Shown in pieces: positions 17,960 to 28,035 of a stretch of DNA of 64,000 nucleotides. The notes beneath the pieces are model-generated. The model was not told the origin of the DNA. It did not search any database and saw only the letters and a program-made list of their open reading frames with translations. The stretch lies in the NCBI RefSeq assembly GCF_015191005.1, contig NZ_CP040442.1, positions 1,240,001 through 1,304,000 on the forward strand. Direction: 5' to 3'. The first letter of the stretch is position 1. Each line of letters opens with the position of its first letter. Both the position numbers and the translations under genes were made by a program. Source of the DNA: Kaistella flava (ex Peng et al. 2021) (GTDB lineage Bacteria; Bacteroidota; Bacteroidia; Flavobacteriales; Weeksellaceae).

Positions 17960-18209
17960 ATTTTCAAAAATTAATGATTAAAAATACTCTAAGGAGATGT
18001 TCTTTAGGCAAAAAAAATATTCTGAACGGGGTTCTAATCAATTAGACCGCCACTGAAGTCATCACATACATCTCAACCAGGATTGCACCCGTGCTATTAC
18101 GCAACAATTTTAAAATCGGCCTTGCAAAGAGCTTAATAAAATTAGAAAATATTTTCTATACGCACCAAACGTTAGCTTGAGAAGTCAATTCGGGGGTATA
18201 GGGGGGATT
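17960..18209 (-). ncRNA. Putative IS110 bridge RNA region, copy 2
   Basis: 250-bp non-coding end upstream of the transposase, read by eye as identical to the other copies. Assigned by position only. Confidence 0.4.
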
Positions 18210-18343
18210 GCCTGTAACGTTTTGCGTATTGGCGATGGGCGGGCTTTGTAGCGAAAAACTTCAATCGAAGAAATAATCTTCAAATTAGCAAAAATTTTCT
18301 TGCGAAGACGAAACTCCGCCTATTGCCAATACGCTGTTATCTG
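18210..18343 (-). repeat. attC-like site 20 (family II variant)
   Basis: Left boundary GCCTGTAAC after the IS, right boundary GTTATCTGTA, pairing with TACAGATAAC over 10 bases. Arms TGCGTATTGGCGATGGGCGG and CCGCCTATTGCCAATACGC. Confidence 0.85.
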
Positions 18344-18353
18344 TAGTTGTTTT

Positions 18354-19187
18354 TTATTTGGCAGAATAATTTAATGCTTTTTCAATTTCAATTGGATAAT
18401 TATTTTCGCGTATATTTTTTTGTCTTATTTCCGCTAATTCTTTAAACTGACTTACATTTTTAATGATAACTCCATTAATATTAAACTCTGTATTAGTATT
18501 ACTGTTTTTTGAAAACCTTTCTCTTGTGTCGTGATAAGGATCATTATACAGATTCATTAACATTCTATTGATATTTTCTTCTGTTGTTTTAATAGGCTTT
18601 TGTCCATAAAAACTTTCTAAAAATGGCGTTTTATAAGTGGGTTTTAATTTGAAACTTTTAACAAGAGTAAATTCAAAATGGTTTTTATCGTCATATACTT
18701 GGAAAATTAATCCAGGTAATCCACGAAATTTATAAGGTCCCTCCGCAATATTAATTTCTTTAGCAAACCAAGCCGTCCAATTTCTTCCTCCAAATTTTGT
18801 AGTTGCCTTTTGTAAGATGTAGTTTTCAAATTTTTTGGTTTCGTTTTCTAATTTCCAATCTATATTGTCGTTAGTTTCATAAACAAAAACATCATCAATT
18901 AGAGTATAATTACTATTAAGGTTTGAGTTTTTTTTCCTTACAATTACAGGAGTGGAAGAATCCCAAAGTTGACTATTTTGTCCTTTAGTGATATTTGTTG
19001 AATCAATCGTTACATAATGGTAATTATAAAATTTAGTGTCTTCAGTATTTATATCTAAAGTCATATTTTCCTTTTTCAATTCAGTTTGATTAGGATTTTG
19101 CAAATACTTAAATTCATAAATGAAACGATGAGTCTGGGAATATAAAATAGTACTAATAAGTAAAAAAAGTGAAATCAATATTTTCAT
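18354..19187 (-). CDS. GLPGLI family exported protein
   Basis: Signal peptide MKILISLFLLISTILYSQ, then the family hallmark GPYKFRGLPGLIFQVYDDKN around residue 165-190, preceded by NWTAWFAKEINIAEG. GLPGLI proteins are common exported proteins of Bacteroidota with unknown function. The 277-aa length is normal. The start was placed at the methionine before the signal peptide. Upstream codons derive from attC site 21. Single gene of its cassette. Confidence 0.88.
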   Translation of the reverse strand: MKILISLFLLISTILYSQTHRFIYEFKYLQNPNQTELKKENMTLDINTEDTKFYNYHYVTIDSTNITKGQNSQLWDSSTPVIVRKKNSNLNSNYTLIDDVFVYETNDNIDWKLENETKKFENYILQKATTKFGGRNWTAWFAKEINIAEGPYKFRGLPGLIFQVYDDKNHFEFTLVKSFKLKPTYKTPFLESFYGQKPIKTTEENINRMLMNLYNDPYHDTRERFSKNSNTNTEFNINGVIIKNVSQFKELAEIRQKNIRENNYPIEIEKALNYSAK

Positions 19188-19223
19188 ATCTAGTGTTTTT
19201 TTAGCGTTTTTTTTTCTACAATT

Positions 19224-19357
19224 ACAGATAACGGTTGCGTATTGGCGATGGTGCGGCTTTAATGCAGAAACTATCTTATTATAAAATAATTTTCGGAACA
19301 TCTAAAATAGTTAAACTTGCGATTGCTCCGCACTATTGCCAATACGATGTTGTACGA
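19224..19357 (-). repeat. attC-like site 21 (family II)
   Basis: Left boundary ACAGATAAC, right boundary GTTGTACGAT, pairing with ATCGTACAAC of the next cassette. Very similar to site 5. Confidence 0.86.
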
Positions 19358-19367
19358 TGTGTTTTTT

Positions 19368-20593
19368 CTAATTAATTATGATTTTTTTATTAAATGTTTT
19401 TTGGTCAGATTTTATCGAAAGAATATAATTTCCCTTTGCGAATTCTGATGTATTAATCTTAATATTTTGTTTATTTAAAAATTCCTTAGAGTACAAAATT
19501 TTTCCGCTTATATCAGTTAAGATGATATTAACATTTTCTTTAATAGTTTTTTTGAAATTAATATTAATTTCTGTGGTTGCTGGATTAGGATAAATTTGAA
19601 TTTCTAAATGATCAATTTCTTTCGTTGACATAGTTTGATTTATACCATTTCCATTTCTCCAAATAATGCCTTGATTATTATTGCGTCCCACTGCAAATCC
19701 CAGTGTTTCGTTCGCAAAATGAATTGATTGAAAATCAAGCGCTGGATTAGAGTCGTAGAGAATTTGCTCTGTGAAAGATTCATTGCCGTTCGAAGAAATT
19801 TTTATAAAGCCTCTACTTGAAGTATCCCAATCAAGCATTGATAGATAAACTATCCCCATACTGTATTTTCATTAACAACAAAAATGTCACGTAAAGAGTA
19901 ATTGTTATCTCCATGATTATTTAACTTTTCAAAATTTAGACCCCCATTAGTTGTTTTATAAAGCCCTCCCAAATAATAAAAACCAATGTTTTCATTTAAA
20001 AAATGAAATGGGGCAACTCCAGATATAGTTTGCCAGGAATTGCCCCCATTCATAGTTTTAAAAAATTGGGGATTTTGCCAATTACTTTGTTGCCAGAGAT
20101 ATTCACCCGCAAATCCAACATTACCGTTTACGAATTGAGCTCTGTCAGAATACGTCTCACTAAATAATACCCAATTTTCCCCACCATCTGTACTTTTCAG
20201 ATTGGAGGTGAAAATTATATTTTCATCAACACATGATAAATCCGAAAAATAAGGACCACTAAATCCAGTTTGTTTGGCTGTCCATGTCTCTCCTCCATCT
20301 GTAGTTTTTAAGATATTTCCACTACCACTAATTATATATCCAATATTTGCAGTAGGAAATTTCACTTTCGTTAAATTTGAATCTGTGCCTGAAAGCTTTT
20401 TCGTCCATGTATCGCCACCGTCGGTCGATTTTAAAATCGTGCCCTCTGAACCAACTGCGATAATCACAGTGGGGGAAATGCAGAATATATCGTAAAAGGA
20501 ATTTATATTTACACCAAGATTGAGTGGTTCCCATTGTGCAAAAGAGAAATTATAAAAAACAAATAAAAATAAATAAGTAAAAATTCTTTTCAT
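19368..20593 (-). pseudogene. T9SS-secreted YCF48/BNR-type beta-propeller protein with one frameshift (408 aa)
   Basis: The upstream frame starts with signal peptide MKRIFTYLFLFVFYNFSFAQ and carries propeller repeats with STDGGDTWTKK, TTDGGETWTAK, STDGGENWVLF and TTNGGLNFEK. It stops at VWG. Adding one G to the run at 19,854-19,857 continues into the second frame, which ends in a type IX sorting domain (IYPNPATTEININF to KKIIIN). The product would be exported through T9SS to the cell surface. The frameshift lies in a homopolymer and may not be real. Cassette 19,349-20,643. Confidence 0.8.
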
Positions 20594-20635
20594 AATTTGT
20601 TGGATTTTAGTTTTTAAGGCAGTTTTTATACATAT

Positions 20636-20765
20636 CGTACAACGGTTGGGTATTTATGCAGGCGGGATAAAAATACGAAAACTTTATAATTGCTAAAATC
20701 TTAATTAATCGCTAAAATCTTCGAGGAAAACTTCAGACCCGCTTGTATAAATACCGTGTTAGCAG
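20636..20765 (-). repeat. attC-like site 22 (family III)
   Basis: Left boundary CGTACAAC, right boundary GTTAGCAGA. Arms as in site 7. Confidence 0.87.
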
Positions 20766-21397
20766 ATGGCCTTTTCCGCTATTTTGATACATTTATCAAA
20801 GGAATTAAGAATGTCGTGAAGTTTTATTAATAAATCTTTCGTGTCAATTTCTAAATTTGCAATTTCACTCACATCAAATTTTTCTTTATCATTGAATCTT
20901 GGCCAAAAAATGAAATTATAAAAATAGTCCCAAAGTCCTTTTATTAATTCGTTGTCTGCATAAATTTGTAGATAATTGTTTCGTTCATCTTGATTTATAA
21001 AGTCACCATATAAATTTATAAAATTTGCAAAATCTTCAACTGTATTTATATCTAAAGAACCTTTTTTAATATTATTTGATACCGAAATAAGATTATAAGT
21101 GCAATCTGCAATTAAATCTACTTTCGTTAAACTGTCTAACCAAAGTTTAAAGTTTTCGGATATGGTTAGACTATCAATTTGTGATAGCAATGTTGAATAT
21201 AAATTTACTAGAGATTCAGCAGCAAGAATTTTTCCGCTTCTATATGTCAACAGTCGGTCAGTACTTGCTTTGTCTGTATCAGTGTACCAAACTAAAAATA
21301 ACGGATATTCAAAATTCGGTGAACAATATTTTATTATCCAGTAAGAATAATCTTCATTTTGTTCGTTCGATATTGTTTTGTTATTCGTTGTCGTCAT
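20759..21397 (-). CDS. Cassette-encoded hypothetical protein (212 aa)
   Basis: A soluble, mainly helical protein. The start is the methionine of MTTTNNKTISNEQNEDYSYW. Earlier codons are attC translation. It has aromatic stretches (FEYPLFLVWYTDTDKAST, LWDYFYNFIFWPRFND) and ends EKAIC with a TAA stop inside the cassette boundary GTTAGC. Size and composition would fit an immunity protein, but no family is recognised. Confidence 0.7.
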   Translation of the reverse strand: MTTTNNKTISNEQNEDYSYWIIKYCSPNFEYPLFLVWYTDTDKASTDRLLTYRSGKILAAESLVNLYSTLLSQIDSLTISENFKLWLDSLTKVDLIADCTYNLISVSNNIKKGSLDINTVEDFANFINLYGDFINQDERNNYLQIYADNELIKGLWDYFYNFIFWPRFNDKEKFDVSEIANLEIDTKDLLIKLHDILNSFDKCIKIAEKAIC

Positions 21398-21404
21398 AGG
21401 CTTT

Positions 21405-21538
21405 CTGCTAACGGTTGGGTATTTCTGTTGGCGGGGACTTTTTATAAATAGTCTTTGTAAATATAACAAATTGAACAATTAGCGAAAATATTTAAGATAT
21501 AAACTTCCGCCCCGCTAATAGAAATACCATGTTGTGCG
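21405..21538 (-). repeat. attC-like site 23 (family I)
   Basis: Left boundary CTGCTAAC, right boundary GTTGTGCG, pairing with CGCACAAC. Confidence 0.87.
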
Positions 21539-21547
21539 AAGTTTTTT

Positions 21548-22126
21548 TTAATTTTTTGTTTTTACTTTTCGTAATTCATAATTTAAAAAATCTCCAACGC
21601 TATCTTTAAGTTTTACATCAAAATATTTAATTTTAGTGGATTTATGATTTTTATTGTCAATTTTTTGAACTTCAGTTGCGATCGAAGTGTTTTTACCATC
21701 ACAAAAGTAATGAACAATTGAGTCAGCCTCACTAGTATTCGCGTTGTAATAAATCCAATAATCGGTAATTAATGCATTGTCAGTCTCATAATTGTATAAA
21801 TATGAGCCTCTGCCTTTTAATTTACCATTTTGAAAATATGTTTTTGCATTTAAAAAATCAGGTTTATGAAGAATCTCGGCTAATACTTTAATTTTTTTAT
21901 TTGGATAATACTCAACAAATTTGGTTAATATCTTATTTTCAAATTCTTTAGTATAAACTAAAATTGAAGGTTTTCTGTAAACTTCAATTTTGGTTTTTGA
22001 ATTGTTTTTGAAATATTTTTTCACATAATATTCCCCTCCGTTTGCACTCATCGTTTCAATTCTGTTTCGGTTTTTTTTACACCCAAATAAGAAAAGCGTT
22101 GAAAATAGAATTAATAAAAGTTTCAT
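21548..22126 (-). CDS. Cassette-encoded lipoprotein (192 aa)
   Basis: Start at MKLLLILFSTLFLFGCKKN, a clear lipobox (LFGC). The body has repeated short strand motifs (TKFVEYYPNKKIKVLAEI, AKTYFQNGKLKGRGSYLYNY). This resembles MORN-like or toxin-antitoxin YwqK-type strand repeats found in Bacteroidota lipoproteins. Function unknown. Single gene of its cassette. Confidence 0.75.
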   Translation of the reverse strand: MKLLLILFSTLFLFGCKKNRNRIETMSANGGEYYVKKYFKNNSKTKIEVYRKPSILVYTKEFENKILTKFVEYYPNKKIKVLAEILHKPDFLNAKTYFQNGKLKGRGSYLYNYETDNALITDYWIYYNANTSEADSIVHYFCDGKNTSIATEVQKIDNKNHKSTKIKYFDVKLKDSVGDFLNYELRKVKTKN

Positions 22127-22153
22127 TGAATGGACGATAGTTTGGTTAAAATT

Positions 22154-22285
22154 GCGCACAACGGTTGGGTATTTCTGTTGGCGGGGACTTTCATAACAAG
22201 TCTATGTAAATATAACGAATTGAGCAATTAGCGAAAATATTGATGATAGGAACTTCCGCCCCGCTAATAGAAATACCTTGTAGCC
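22154..22285 (-). repeat. attC-like site 24 (family I), interrupted by IS1182
   Basis: Left boundary CGCACAAC. The right end reads CCTTGTAGCC directly at the IS edge, and an intact boundary GTTGTACGCAG reappears at 24,053 beyond the element. Confidence 0.78.
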
Positions 22286-22332
22286 GTTGCACAACCCTTC
22301 AATTTTTCAGTTATTTCAAAAACAAGATAAAA

Positions 22333-22371
22333 ACCAACCTCTTTTAAAGCGATTTAAGAGAGGTTGGTTTT
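22333..22371 (-). terminator. Hairpin with T run inside the IS1182 end
   Basis: AACCAACCTCTTTTAAAG and TTTAAGAGAGGTTGGTT form a stem flanked by A and T runs on its two sides. It would end transcription of the transposase, and in the other direction would block read-through. Confidence 0.6.
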
Positions 22372-22406
22372 TTTGGCAAAGAGAATGTTTTGATTTTTGG
22401 AGTGGT

Positions 22407-23944
22407 TTAATTCCTGGCGATATAACTCGTATTTTGAATTCTGAAAAATTGCCAGAACTTTCCTTGAGGAAGGTTCATTATTGCAACATTTCGATGGACT
22501 TTTTTGGTAATGAATTTTAGGTATTTCTTCAGATTGTAAGTGAGAGCAGCCATCAAAACATGTTTGTTGGCGTTTTTATTCCTCTAGTATTCACCCGTTT
22601 CATATTGTGGTAATTAATCAACGTACCCAAAACTGGCTCTACGCGGGAACTTCTGCGTTTAGTGAGAAAACGAGTGTAATTTGGATCGCGGTTGAGTTTT
22701 TCGTGCATTTCATCGTAGAGCGGTTTGTGGATCGTAGTATCGATCTTTTTAAACTTGGTTGTTTTGCCACAGCATTCTGCTCGGAGCGGACAATCTTTAC
22801 AATCGCTCTCGCTGCTGCGATAGTGGTTGGAAGAATAACCTTTGGGATCTGTCTTGATTTTTTTAAAGAGAAGTAAAGCGTTATAACCACCTTCTTTTAC
22901 ACATTCATACCGATTCTCTTCTTTGTTGAAGACAAAGCCTTCCCGAAATGGTTTGTATTGACCGAAGTTCGGAATGTAGGCATTAATACCTTTCTCTTTG
23001 CAATACTTTAAAGCCTCGCCACTGCTATAACCCGCATCGGCTAAAACTTCATCAAGCGCAATGTGATTTTGTTTGCAGTTTTCTAAAGTCTGATTCATAA
23101 TCTCGGGAAAAATAACAGAATCTTTACTTCCCGATGTACTGGCACAAGCACCGGTTATAACATGAAAAGCATCATCCACAGCCAGTTGTCCAGAATAATT
23201 TAACTGTCGGGCTTTACCTGGTTTTACAGAAATCTTTGCATCAGGATCGGTGGGACTGTAATGGGTGTGATTGCTCAAGTATTTTGGCCGAATTGCATTG
23301 CCATCTTCATCTTTTCTGTCACTTTTATTAGTGCCCGGCATTCCTTCATACTCTTTTTTTTTCCAGTCATGGTGCTGGTCTACCATTTTCTTTCTGGTCG
23401 AAGTTGTTTTAAATTCACTGTTATCTTCCAGTTCATTTACAAAGGCTGAAGCATCTTCCAAAACTTCTTTTTCGATTAAAGAATCCATACTCGCATTGGC
23501 TTTAATGAAAGCTGAATCTACCGCCATTCTTTTGCCACGAACCATTCCTTTCCCTACACACAAACTCAAAACTTTACGGAATAATTCTAAGAAAAGTTCT
23601 TCCCCGAAAAGAGATCTTGTTCGGGAAATAGTGGAGTGAAATGGTAAACTTTCATTAATGTCATATCCTAAGAAAAGACGGATATCCAGACAATTGCTGC
23701 AAAAGCGTATTAAGCCTCTATCACTGTTAATATTATTGAGATAACCTACCATCAGAATTTTGAAGAATACGACCGGATCGATGCTCTCTTGGCCACATTT
23801 GCCGTAATAGTTTGCGGTAGCTTTATAAAGAAAATCGAGTGACAGATTTTCATTTACTTTTCGGTAGAAATTATCTTTGGGAACCATCTCATCCAGGCTT
23901 TGATGGTAAAAGAGTTGCGGCGTAATTATTTTCTTTCCTTGCAT
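22407..23944 (-). pseudogene. IS1182-family transposase with one C-terminal frameshift (about 512 aa)
   Basis: DDE transposase with an N-terminal DUF772-type region (QESIDPVVFFKILMVGYLNN), first catalytic part RMAVDSAFIKANAS, VLADAGYSSGEAL and the cysteine-rich SDCKDCPLRAECCG. The frame breaks after NTRGIK in an A run at about 22,577. Adding one A restores the family ending NANKHVLMAALTYNLKKYLKF-type (here positions 22,407-22,580). This is probably a sequencing error or very recent decay. Confidence 0.85.
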
Positions 23945-24069
23945 GCACTAATTTACAAATAATATGCTAACTGTCAAATAGTTATCATGTTTTATTTCTG
24001 AATATTTGCAAAATTTATTTTTAGTATTTTTGGTTGTGCAACAAGCACCCTTGTTGTACGCAGTTTTTT

Positions 24070-24561
24070 TTACATTAATTCAATTTTAGCATCCATTTCA
24101 AGTCTTTTATCCATTATTTTCCTGGAAATTAACGCTTCAAGATTTGATAATTTTTTATATTTTAGATTTAGTGGAAAATTAGATTTGTAATTTGAATTAT
24201 CAATTCTAAATTTTTGTTTTTTGTTATTTATATATTCGATATCTATCTCAACCCAACATACTTTTTCACAAGATTTTATATACTTTAATGAGTCTGGCAA
24301 TTCATATATTTTTTCAGAAATTATATTTTGCTTTATTTCTTCAATATCTTTTACCGTAAATTTTAAATTATGAATTCCTGGTTTTTTATAATCTTCATTT
24401 AATTCATAAATATTATCTGTTAAGAAAAACTTAGCATTAAATGTACTTAATTGAATCTTTTTGATTTCATTTTGTTGAAATTTATTATCATTATTTGTGC
24501 AATTCGTCAATAGAAGTGACAAATTTAAAATTACAACTATCTTGATTCTGAAATTAAACAT
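24070..24561 (-). CDS. Cassette-encoded lipoprotein (163 aa)
   Basis: The N-terminus MFNFRIKIVVILNLSLLLTNC is a signal with lipobox LTNC, followed by an asparagine-rich linker (TNNDNKFQQNE). The mature part has KSCEKVCWVEIDIEYIN with two close cysteines. No family is recognised. It is the only gene of the cassette between the IS1182 insertion and attC site 25. Confidence 0.75.
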   Translation of the reverse strand: MFNFRIKIVVILNLSLLLTNCTNNDNKFQQNEIKKIQLSTFNAKFFLTDNIYELNEDYKKPGIHNLKFTVKDIEEIKQNIISEKIYELPDSLKYIKSCEKVCWVEIDIEYINNKKQKFRIDNSNYKSNFPLNLKYKKLSNLEALISRKIMDKRLEMDAKIELM

Positions 24562-24577
24562 GATTTTTATAAAATTG

Positions 24578-24715
24578 TGTACAACGGTTGGGTATTTCTG
24601 TTGGCGGGGGGACTTTTGATAACAAGTCTTTGTAAATATAACAAATTGAACTATTAGCGAAAATCTTTTATGATAGGAACTTCCGCCCCGCTAATAGAAA
24701 TACCGTGTTGGTGGC
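24578..24715 (-). repeat. attC-like site 25 (family I)
   Basis: Left boundary GTGTACAAC, right boundary GTTGGTGGC. The partner GCCACCAAC lies after IS110 copy 3. Several extra bases in G and T runs compared with other family I copies. Confidence 0.86.
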
Positions 24716-24722
24716 AGTGTTT

Positions 24723-25637
24723 TTATTTCATTAGTCTTAAAATCCAAGCCATACAATCTTTTGAGTCCATAATTGACCAAGAATGAGGATGTACCATTCC
24801 ATTTGGTCTAATTCCTTTGTCATGAGTAATTACAATTTCAGCGTTTTTATTCCCTTTGAGTTGCAGAAAATTTATCATTGCTGAAATGTCCGCACAATTC
24901 AAGTCATATAAATCTCTATGTCTATTTTTAAGTTGCCATTCTACTCCTGGTTCGGTATAAATTTTAATTGGAATATTTACAAGATATTTTGCGTTTCCGC
25001 CATCTTTTTGCCGGTATGAAAACATTGAATTTTTGATGTATGCATCTTTCGCTGTTTCAGGAGTTCCTCCCAAATTTTTCTCCATTTCTTCTAAAAACCA
25101 TTTTGCTTCGTTTACGCCAACTTCTGAAAAATTTCTTTCTACTTCTCGTTGATAACGATAATACATATTTTCGTAATCAAGTGGTGGATCTAGTGCAAAT
25201 ATTGCTTTAGGTATGAAGTAAGTATCTTTATCTCTAATTGCTCTTTCAGTGTATGTTATTGTTTGCATTCCACCGCCTGAAAGTCCACCAAGAAATATTT
25301 TATCTTTTGAAACTTTATGCTTGTCAACTATTTGTTTTGCGATAGTATTCAATAATTCTTGTGATACTGACATTTTAAAATCGTCATCTTCGATATTTGG
25401 AAAAATAACAATAAAATTATTTTTTAAAGCAATTTCATCTAATGTAATTTGATTCATTACTCCTTTAGCATCTTCTGAACCACCATGAAGAATAATTATT
25501 GTTCCAATTGGTTTTGATTTAGGTACAAGTTTGTAATAATAATTTGTGCTATCTATAATTACTTTCTCAGGTTTTTGAGAAAATAATTGTATTTGTCCAA
25601 TAAGAACTATAAATAATGTTACTATGTGTTTCTTCAT
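24723..25637 (-). CDS. Secreted alpha/beta hydrolase (304 aa)
   Basis: Signal peptide MKKHIVTLFIVLIGQIQLFSQ, then IGTIIILHGGSEDAKG (oxyanion HGG) at about residue 44-59. The nucleophile elbow GLSGGGMQ (GxSxG) is near residue 118. A late histidine lies in GMVHPHSW, with an acidic candidate upstream. The fold fits an esterase or poly-ester/acyl-hydrolase type enzyme acting in the periplasm or outside, and the substrate is unknown. It is one of the largest intact cassette genes. IS110 copy 3 has inserted 21 bp upstream of its start codon. Confidence 0.82.
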   Translation of the reverse strand: MKKHIVTLFIVLIGQIQLFSQKPEKVIIDSTNYYYKLVPKSKPIGTIIILHGGSEDAKGVMNQITLDEIALKNNFIVIFPNIEDDDFKMSVSQELLNTIAKQIVDKHKVSKDKIFLGGLSGGGMQTITYTERAIRDKDTYFIPKAIFALDPPLDYENMYYRYQREVERNFSEVGVNEAKWFLEEMEKNLGGTPETAKDAYIKNSMFSYRQKDGGNAKYLVNIPIKIYTEPGVEWQLKNRHRDLYDLNCADISAMINFLQLKGNKNAEIVITHDKGIRPNGMVHPHSWSIMDSKDCMAWILRLMK

Positions 25638-25691
25638 TTGTGCGAAATCTTTTTTAATATTCTGACTAACGTTTTTCTTTTTTGCTCACAA

Positions 25692-27045
25692 TCAATTAGT
25701 TGCGAAATTAATTTCTTCATTAGTCAAACCAAATTTAGTAATTTGTTTTTGAATCCTTTTTACTAAGCCTAGTTTTCTTTTTTCATCCAAAAATAAGTAG
25801 CCTTCCGGATTGACATAAGCTTGATTTTTAACGACCATATTCCAAATGATGATTGCTAATTTCCTTGCAGTTGCTGAGATTGCAGATACTCGACCTTTTC
25901 TAAAATTGATTCGCTTGAAAAAATCCGATAATGGTGTTGAGTCTTTTAGATTACCAATCGCATTTGCTGCATTTCTTAAAGCGATTTTTAAACGGTTACT
26001 TCCTTTTGGGATCCTATTAGAAAGTATTTTACCACCACTTATTTTATTGTTTGGGGTCAGTCTCAACCAGCTTGCAAAGTGTTTTGCAGTCGGGAACTTC
26101 TTGATACCCTCTAATCCAACTTCACTCATTATTGAAAGTACGGTTGAATAGGAAACTCCTTCTATTGCCAGTAAATCTACACCTTCAAAATATTGATAGG
26201 CCATTAAATTTAAGTCGATATTTTTAGGAGTGTTTTATTAATTTTTTGTGTTTTTTAGGTTCAATGTGATGCTGTCTTTTATTGTCGTCTTTTCCGATTG
26301 TTGAGTTTAAGATTTTCTCAATTTCTACATCGCATTGTACAATTTTACTTTGCAAGACTTCATACATCTCAAGCTCTTGATTGAGGGCAAATAAATAATC
26401 TTCTCTACCATTAGTATGAAGTGCTTTTGAAATTTCTTCTTCTGTTTTTCTGCAATTACCGTGTCTTAATTCGGCTAATTTTAAAGGATCTTTTCTCCGT
26501 TGCAAATCGCATGAATGATGAGTAATCCAGTTAAACCACAGATGTCATTAACAACAACATCTAATCGAAGGTTTAATAACCGTAAATATTTTGCATTTTT
26601 TTGAAGTGCTTGCTGCAGAATCTAATAAATTTGCACGATGACGACAGTAGGTTCTGAGCTTCTCTGTAATTTCATCTGGAAGGAAACTACCTGTTAAAAG
26701 GCCTATACTGTGTAGTTTTTGAATCCATTGACAATCTTGAACATCTGTTTTTCTGCCTTTAATATTCTTAGTGAATTTGCCATTACACAAAATCACTTGG
26801 AATCCATCAGCCAATAAAATAGCATAAAGTGCTTGCCAATAAGTTCCTGTACTTTCCATTGCAACGGTTTGAATGTCTTTTTCTTTGAGCCAATTTGAGA
26901 GATTTTTTAAGTCCTCATTAAAAACACCAAACTCTTTAATATCTTCCTCTTTTTGGCCAACCGCAACCCAGTGAGATCGGCTACCAATATCAATTCCTGC
27001 AGCATTTGAATTGATAATTTCCATTGAAATTTTGTTCTCATTCAT
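25692..27045 (-). pseudogene. IS110-family transposase, copy 3 (frameshifted)
   Basis: Frames 26,548-27,045, 26,224-26,505 and 25,692-26,204. Breaks again lie in homopolymer runs. Catalytic DEDD residues and the C-terminal serine region are present. Confidence 0.85.
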
Positions 27046-27295
27046 ATTTTCAAAAATTAATGATTAAAAATACTCTAAGGAGATGTTCTTTAGGCAAAAA
27101 AAATATTCTGAACGGGGTTCTAATCAATTAGACCGCCACTGAAGTCATCACATACATCTCAACCAGGATTGCACCCGTGCTATTACGCAACAATTTTAAA
27201 ATCGGCCTTGCAAAGAGCTTAATAAAATTAGAAAATATTTTCTATACGCACCAAACGTTAGCTTGAGAAGTCAATTCGGGGGTATAGGGGGGATT
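27046..27295 (-). ncRNA. Putative IS110 bridge RNA region, copy 3
   Basis: 250-bp non-coding end upstream of the transposase start, same length as the other copies. Position-based call. Confidence 0.4.
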
Positions 27296-27427
27296 GCCAC
27301 CAACGGTTGGGTATTTATGCAGGCGGGATAAAAATACGAAAACTTTCTACTTGCTAAAATCTTAATTAATCGCTGAAATCTTCGATGAAAACTTCATACC
27401 CGCTTGTATAAATACCTTGTTAGCGGT
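27296..27427 (-). repeat. attC-like site 26 (family III)
   Basis: Left boundary GCCACCAAC after the IS, right boundary GTTAGCGGT, whose partner ACCGCTAAC follows IS110 copy 4. Confidence 0.87.
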
Positions 27428-27456
27428 AGTAATATTTTTCATAATTATCCATTGTA

Positions 27457-27999
27457 TTACCTAGTTTCTCCTTCATCGTTTGCATCAAGTTGTCCAACGT
27501 TTTTATCTATAAATGGTTTAATGCTAAAAGTCACAGGAATATTGAAAGGTTTCCCTAATAAGTTTGTGCCTTTTTGGAATTTATTATTTTCTATAATCAC
27601 ATCATCCTCATAAATGCAATCAAAAAAGTTCACAAATCCTTTAAAATCATTATTTGCTATAATTATTGAATTTCCTTTCTGATTATGTCCGCCTGCTTGA
27701 AAGTCTAGATAATTGTCAAAAGTGCAATTCTCAATTGTAAGTCCGCCTAAAAAGTACGTAAAAACGAATTGGCAATTTTTGAAATTGCAGTTTATAAATT
27801 GTACTTGTTTTTCAAATTGTGTGACACTTCCTGAAAAATATTCAATTAAACAATTTTCCATAACTAATTGTTTATTCCACTTTTCCGTGCTTTCAATTTT
27901 TAATTCACCTTCAATACATAAATCGAACAATTTACTTCCGTCTTTTAGTAAGGCGGTCGCTTTCTTGGCAGATATATTTTGTTTCGGTGCTTTGATCAT
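27457..27999 (-). CDS. Beta-helix / pentapeptide-like repeat protein (180 aa)
   Basis: A cytosolic protein without signal peptide. Short repeating strands (CLIEYFSGSV, VQFINCNFKNCQFVFTYF, LTIENCTFDNYLDF, IIANNDFKGFVNFFDC, VIIENNKFQ) show the spacing of right-handed beta-helix repeats, similar to pentapeptide-like proteins. The function is unknown. Single gene of its cassette, directly downstream of IS110 copy 4. Confidence 0.7.
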   Translation of the reverse strand: MIKAPKQNISAKKATALLKDGSKLFDLCIEGELKIESTEKWNKQLVMENCLIEYFSGSVTQFEKQVQFINCNFKNCQFVFTYFLGGLTIENCTFDNYLDFQAGGHNQKGNSIIIANNDFKGFVNFFDCIYEDDVIIENNKFQKGTNLLGKPFNIPVTFSIKPFIDKNVGQLDANDEGETR

Positions 28000-28035
28000 A
28001 TTATTCTGACTAACGTTTTTCTTTTTTGCTCACAA

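Larger units (their letters stand above)
16573..18209 (-). mobile_element. IS110-family element, copy 2, inserted at an attC site
   Basis: Same ends as the other copies (ATTCTGACTAACG and GGGGGGATT). It separates the cassette body from its own attC boundary: the base after the element starts GCCTGTAAC, the complement of the cassette start GTTACAGGC. This fixes the insertion point just outside the R''-type box. Confidence 0.92.
22286..24042 (-). mobile_element. IS1182-family element
   Basis: About 1.76 kb with terminal inverted repeats GTTGCACAACC (22,286) and GGTTGTGCAAC (to 24,042). It carries one transposase gene. It sits on the right boundary of attC site 24, so one cassette junction is split. 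A clean target duplication could not be confirmed. Confidence 0.8.
25659..27295 (-). mobile_element. IS110-family element, copy 3, inserted at an attC site
   Basis: Ends ATTCTGACTAACG and GGGGATT as in other copies. It is followed by GCCACCAAC, the exact complement of the cassette start GTTGGTGGC at 24,707. Confidence 0.92.
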
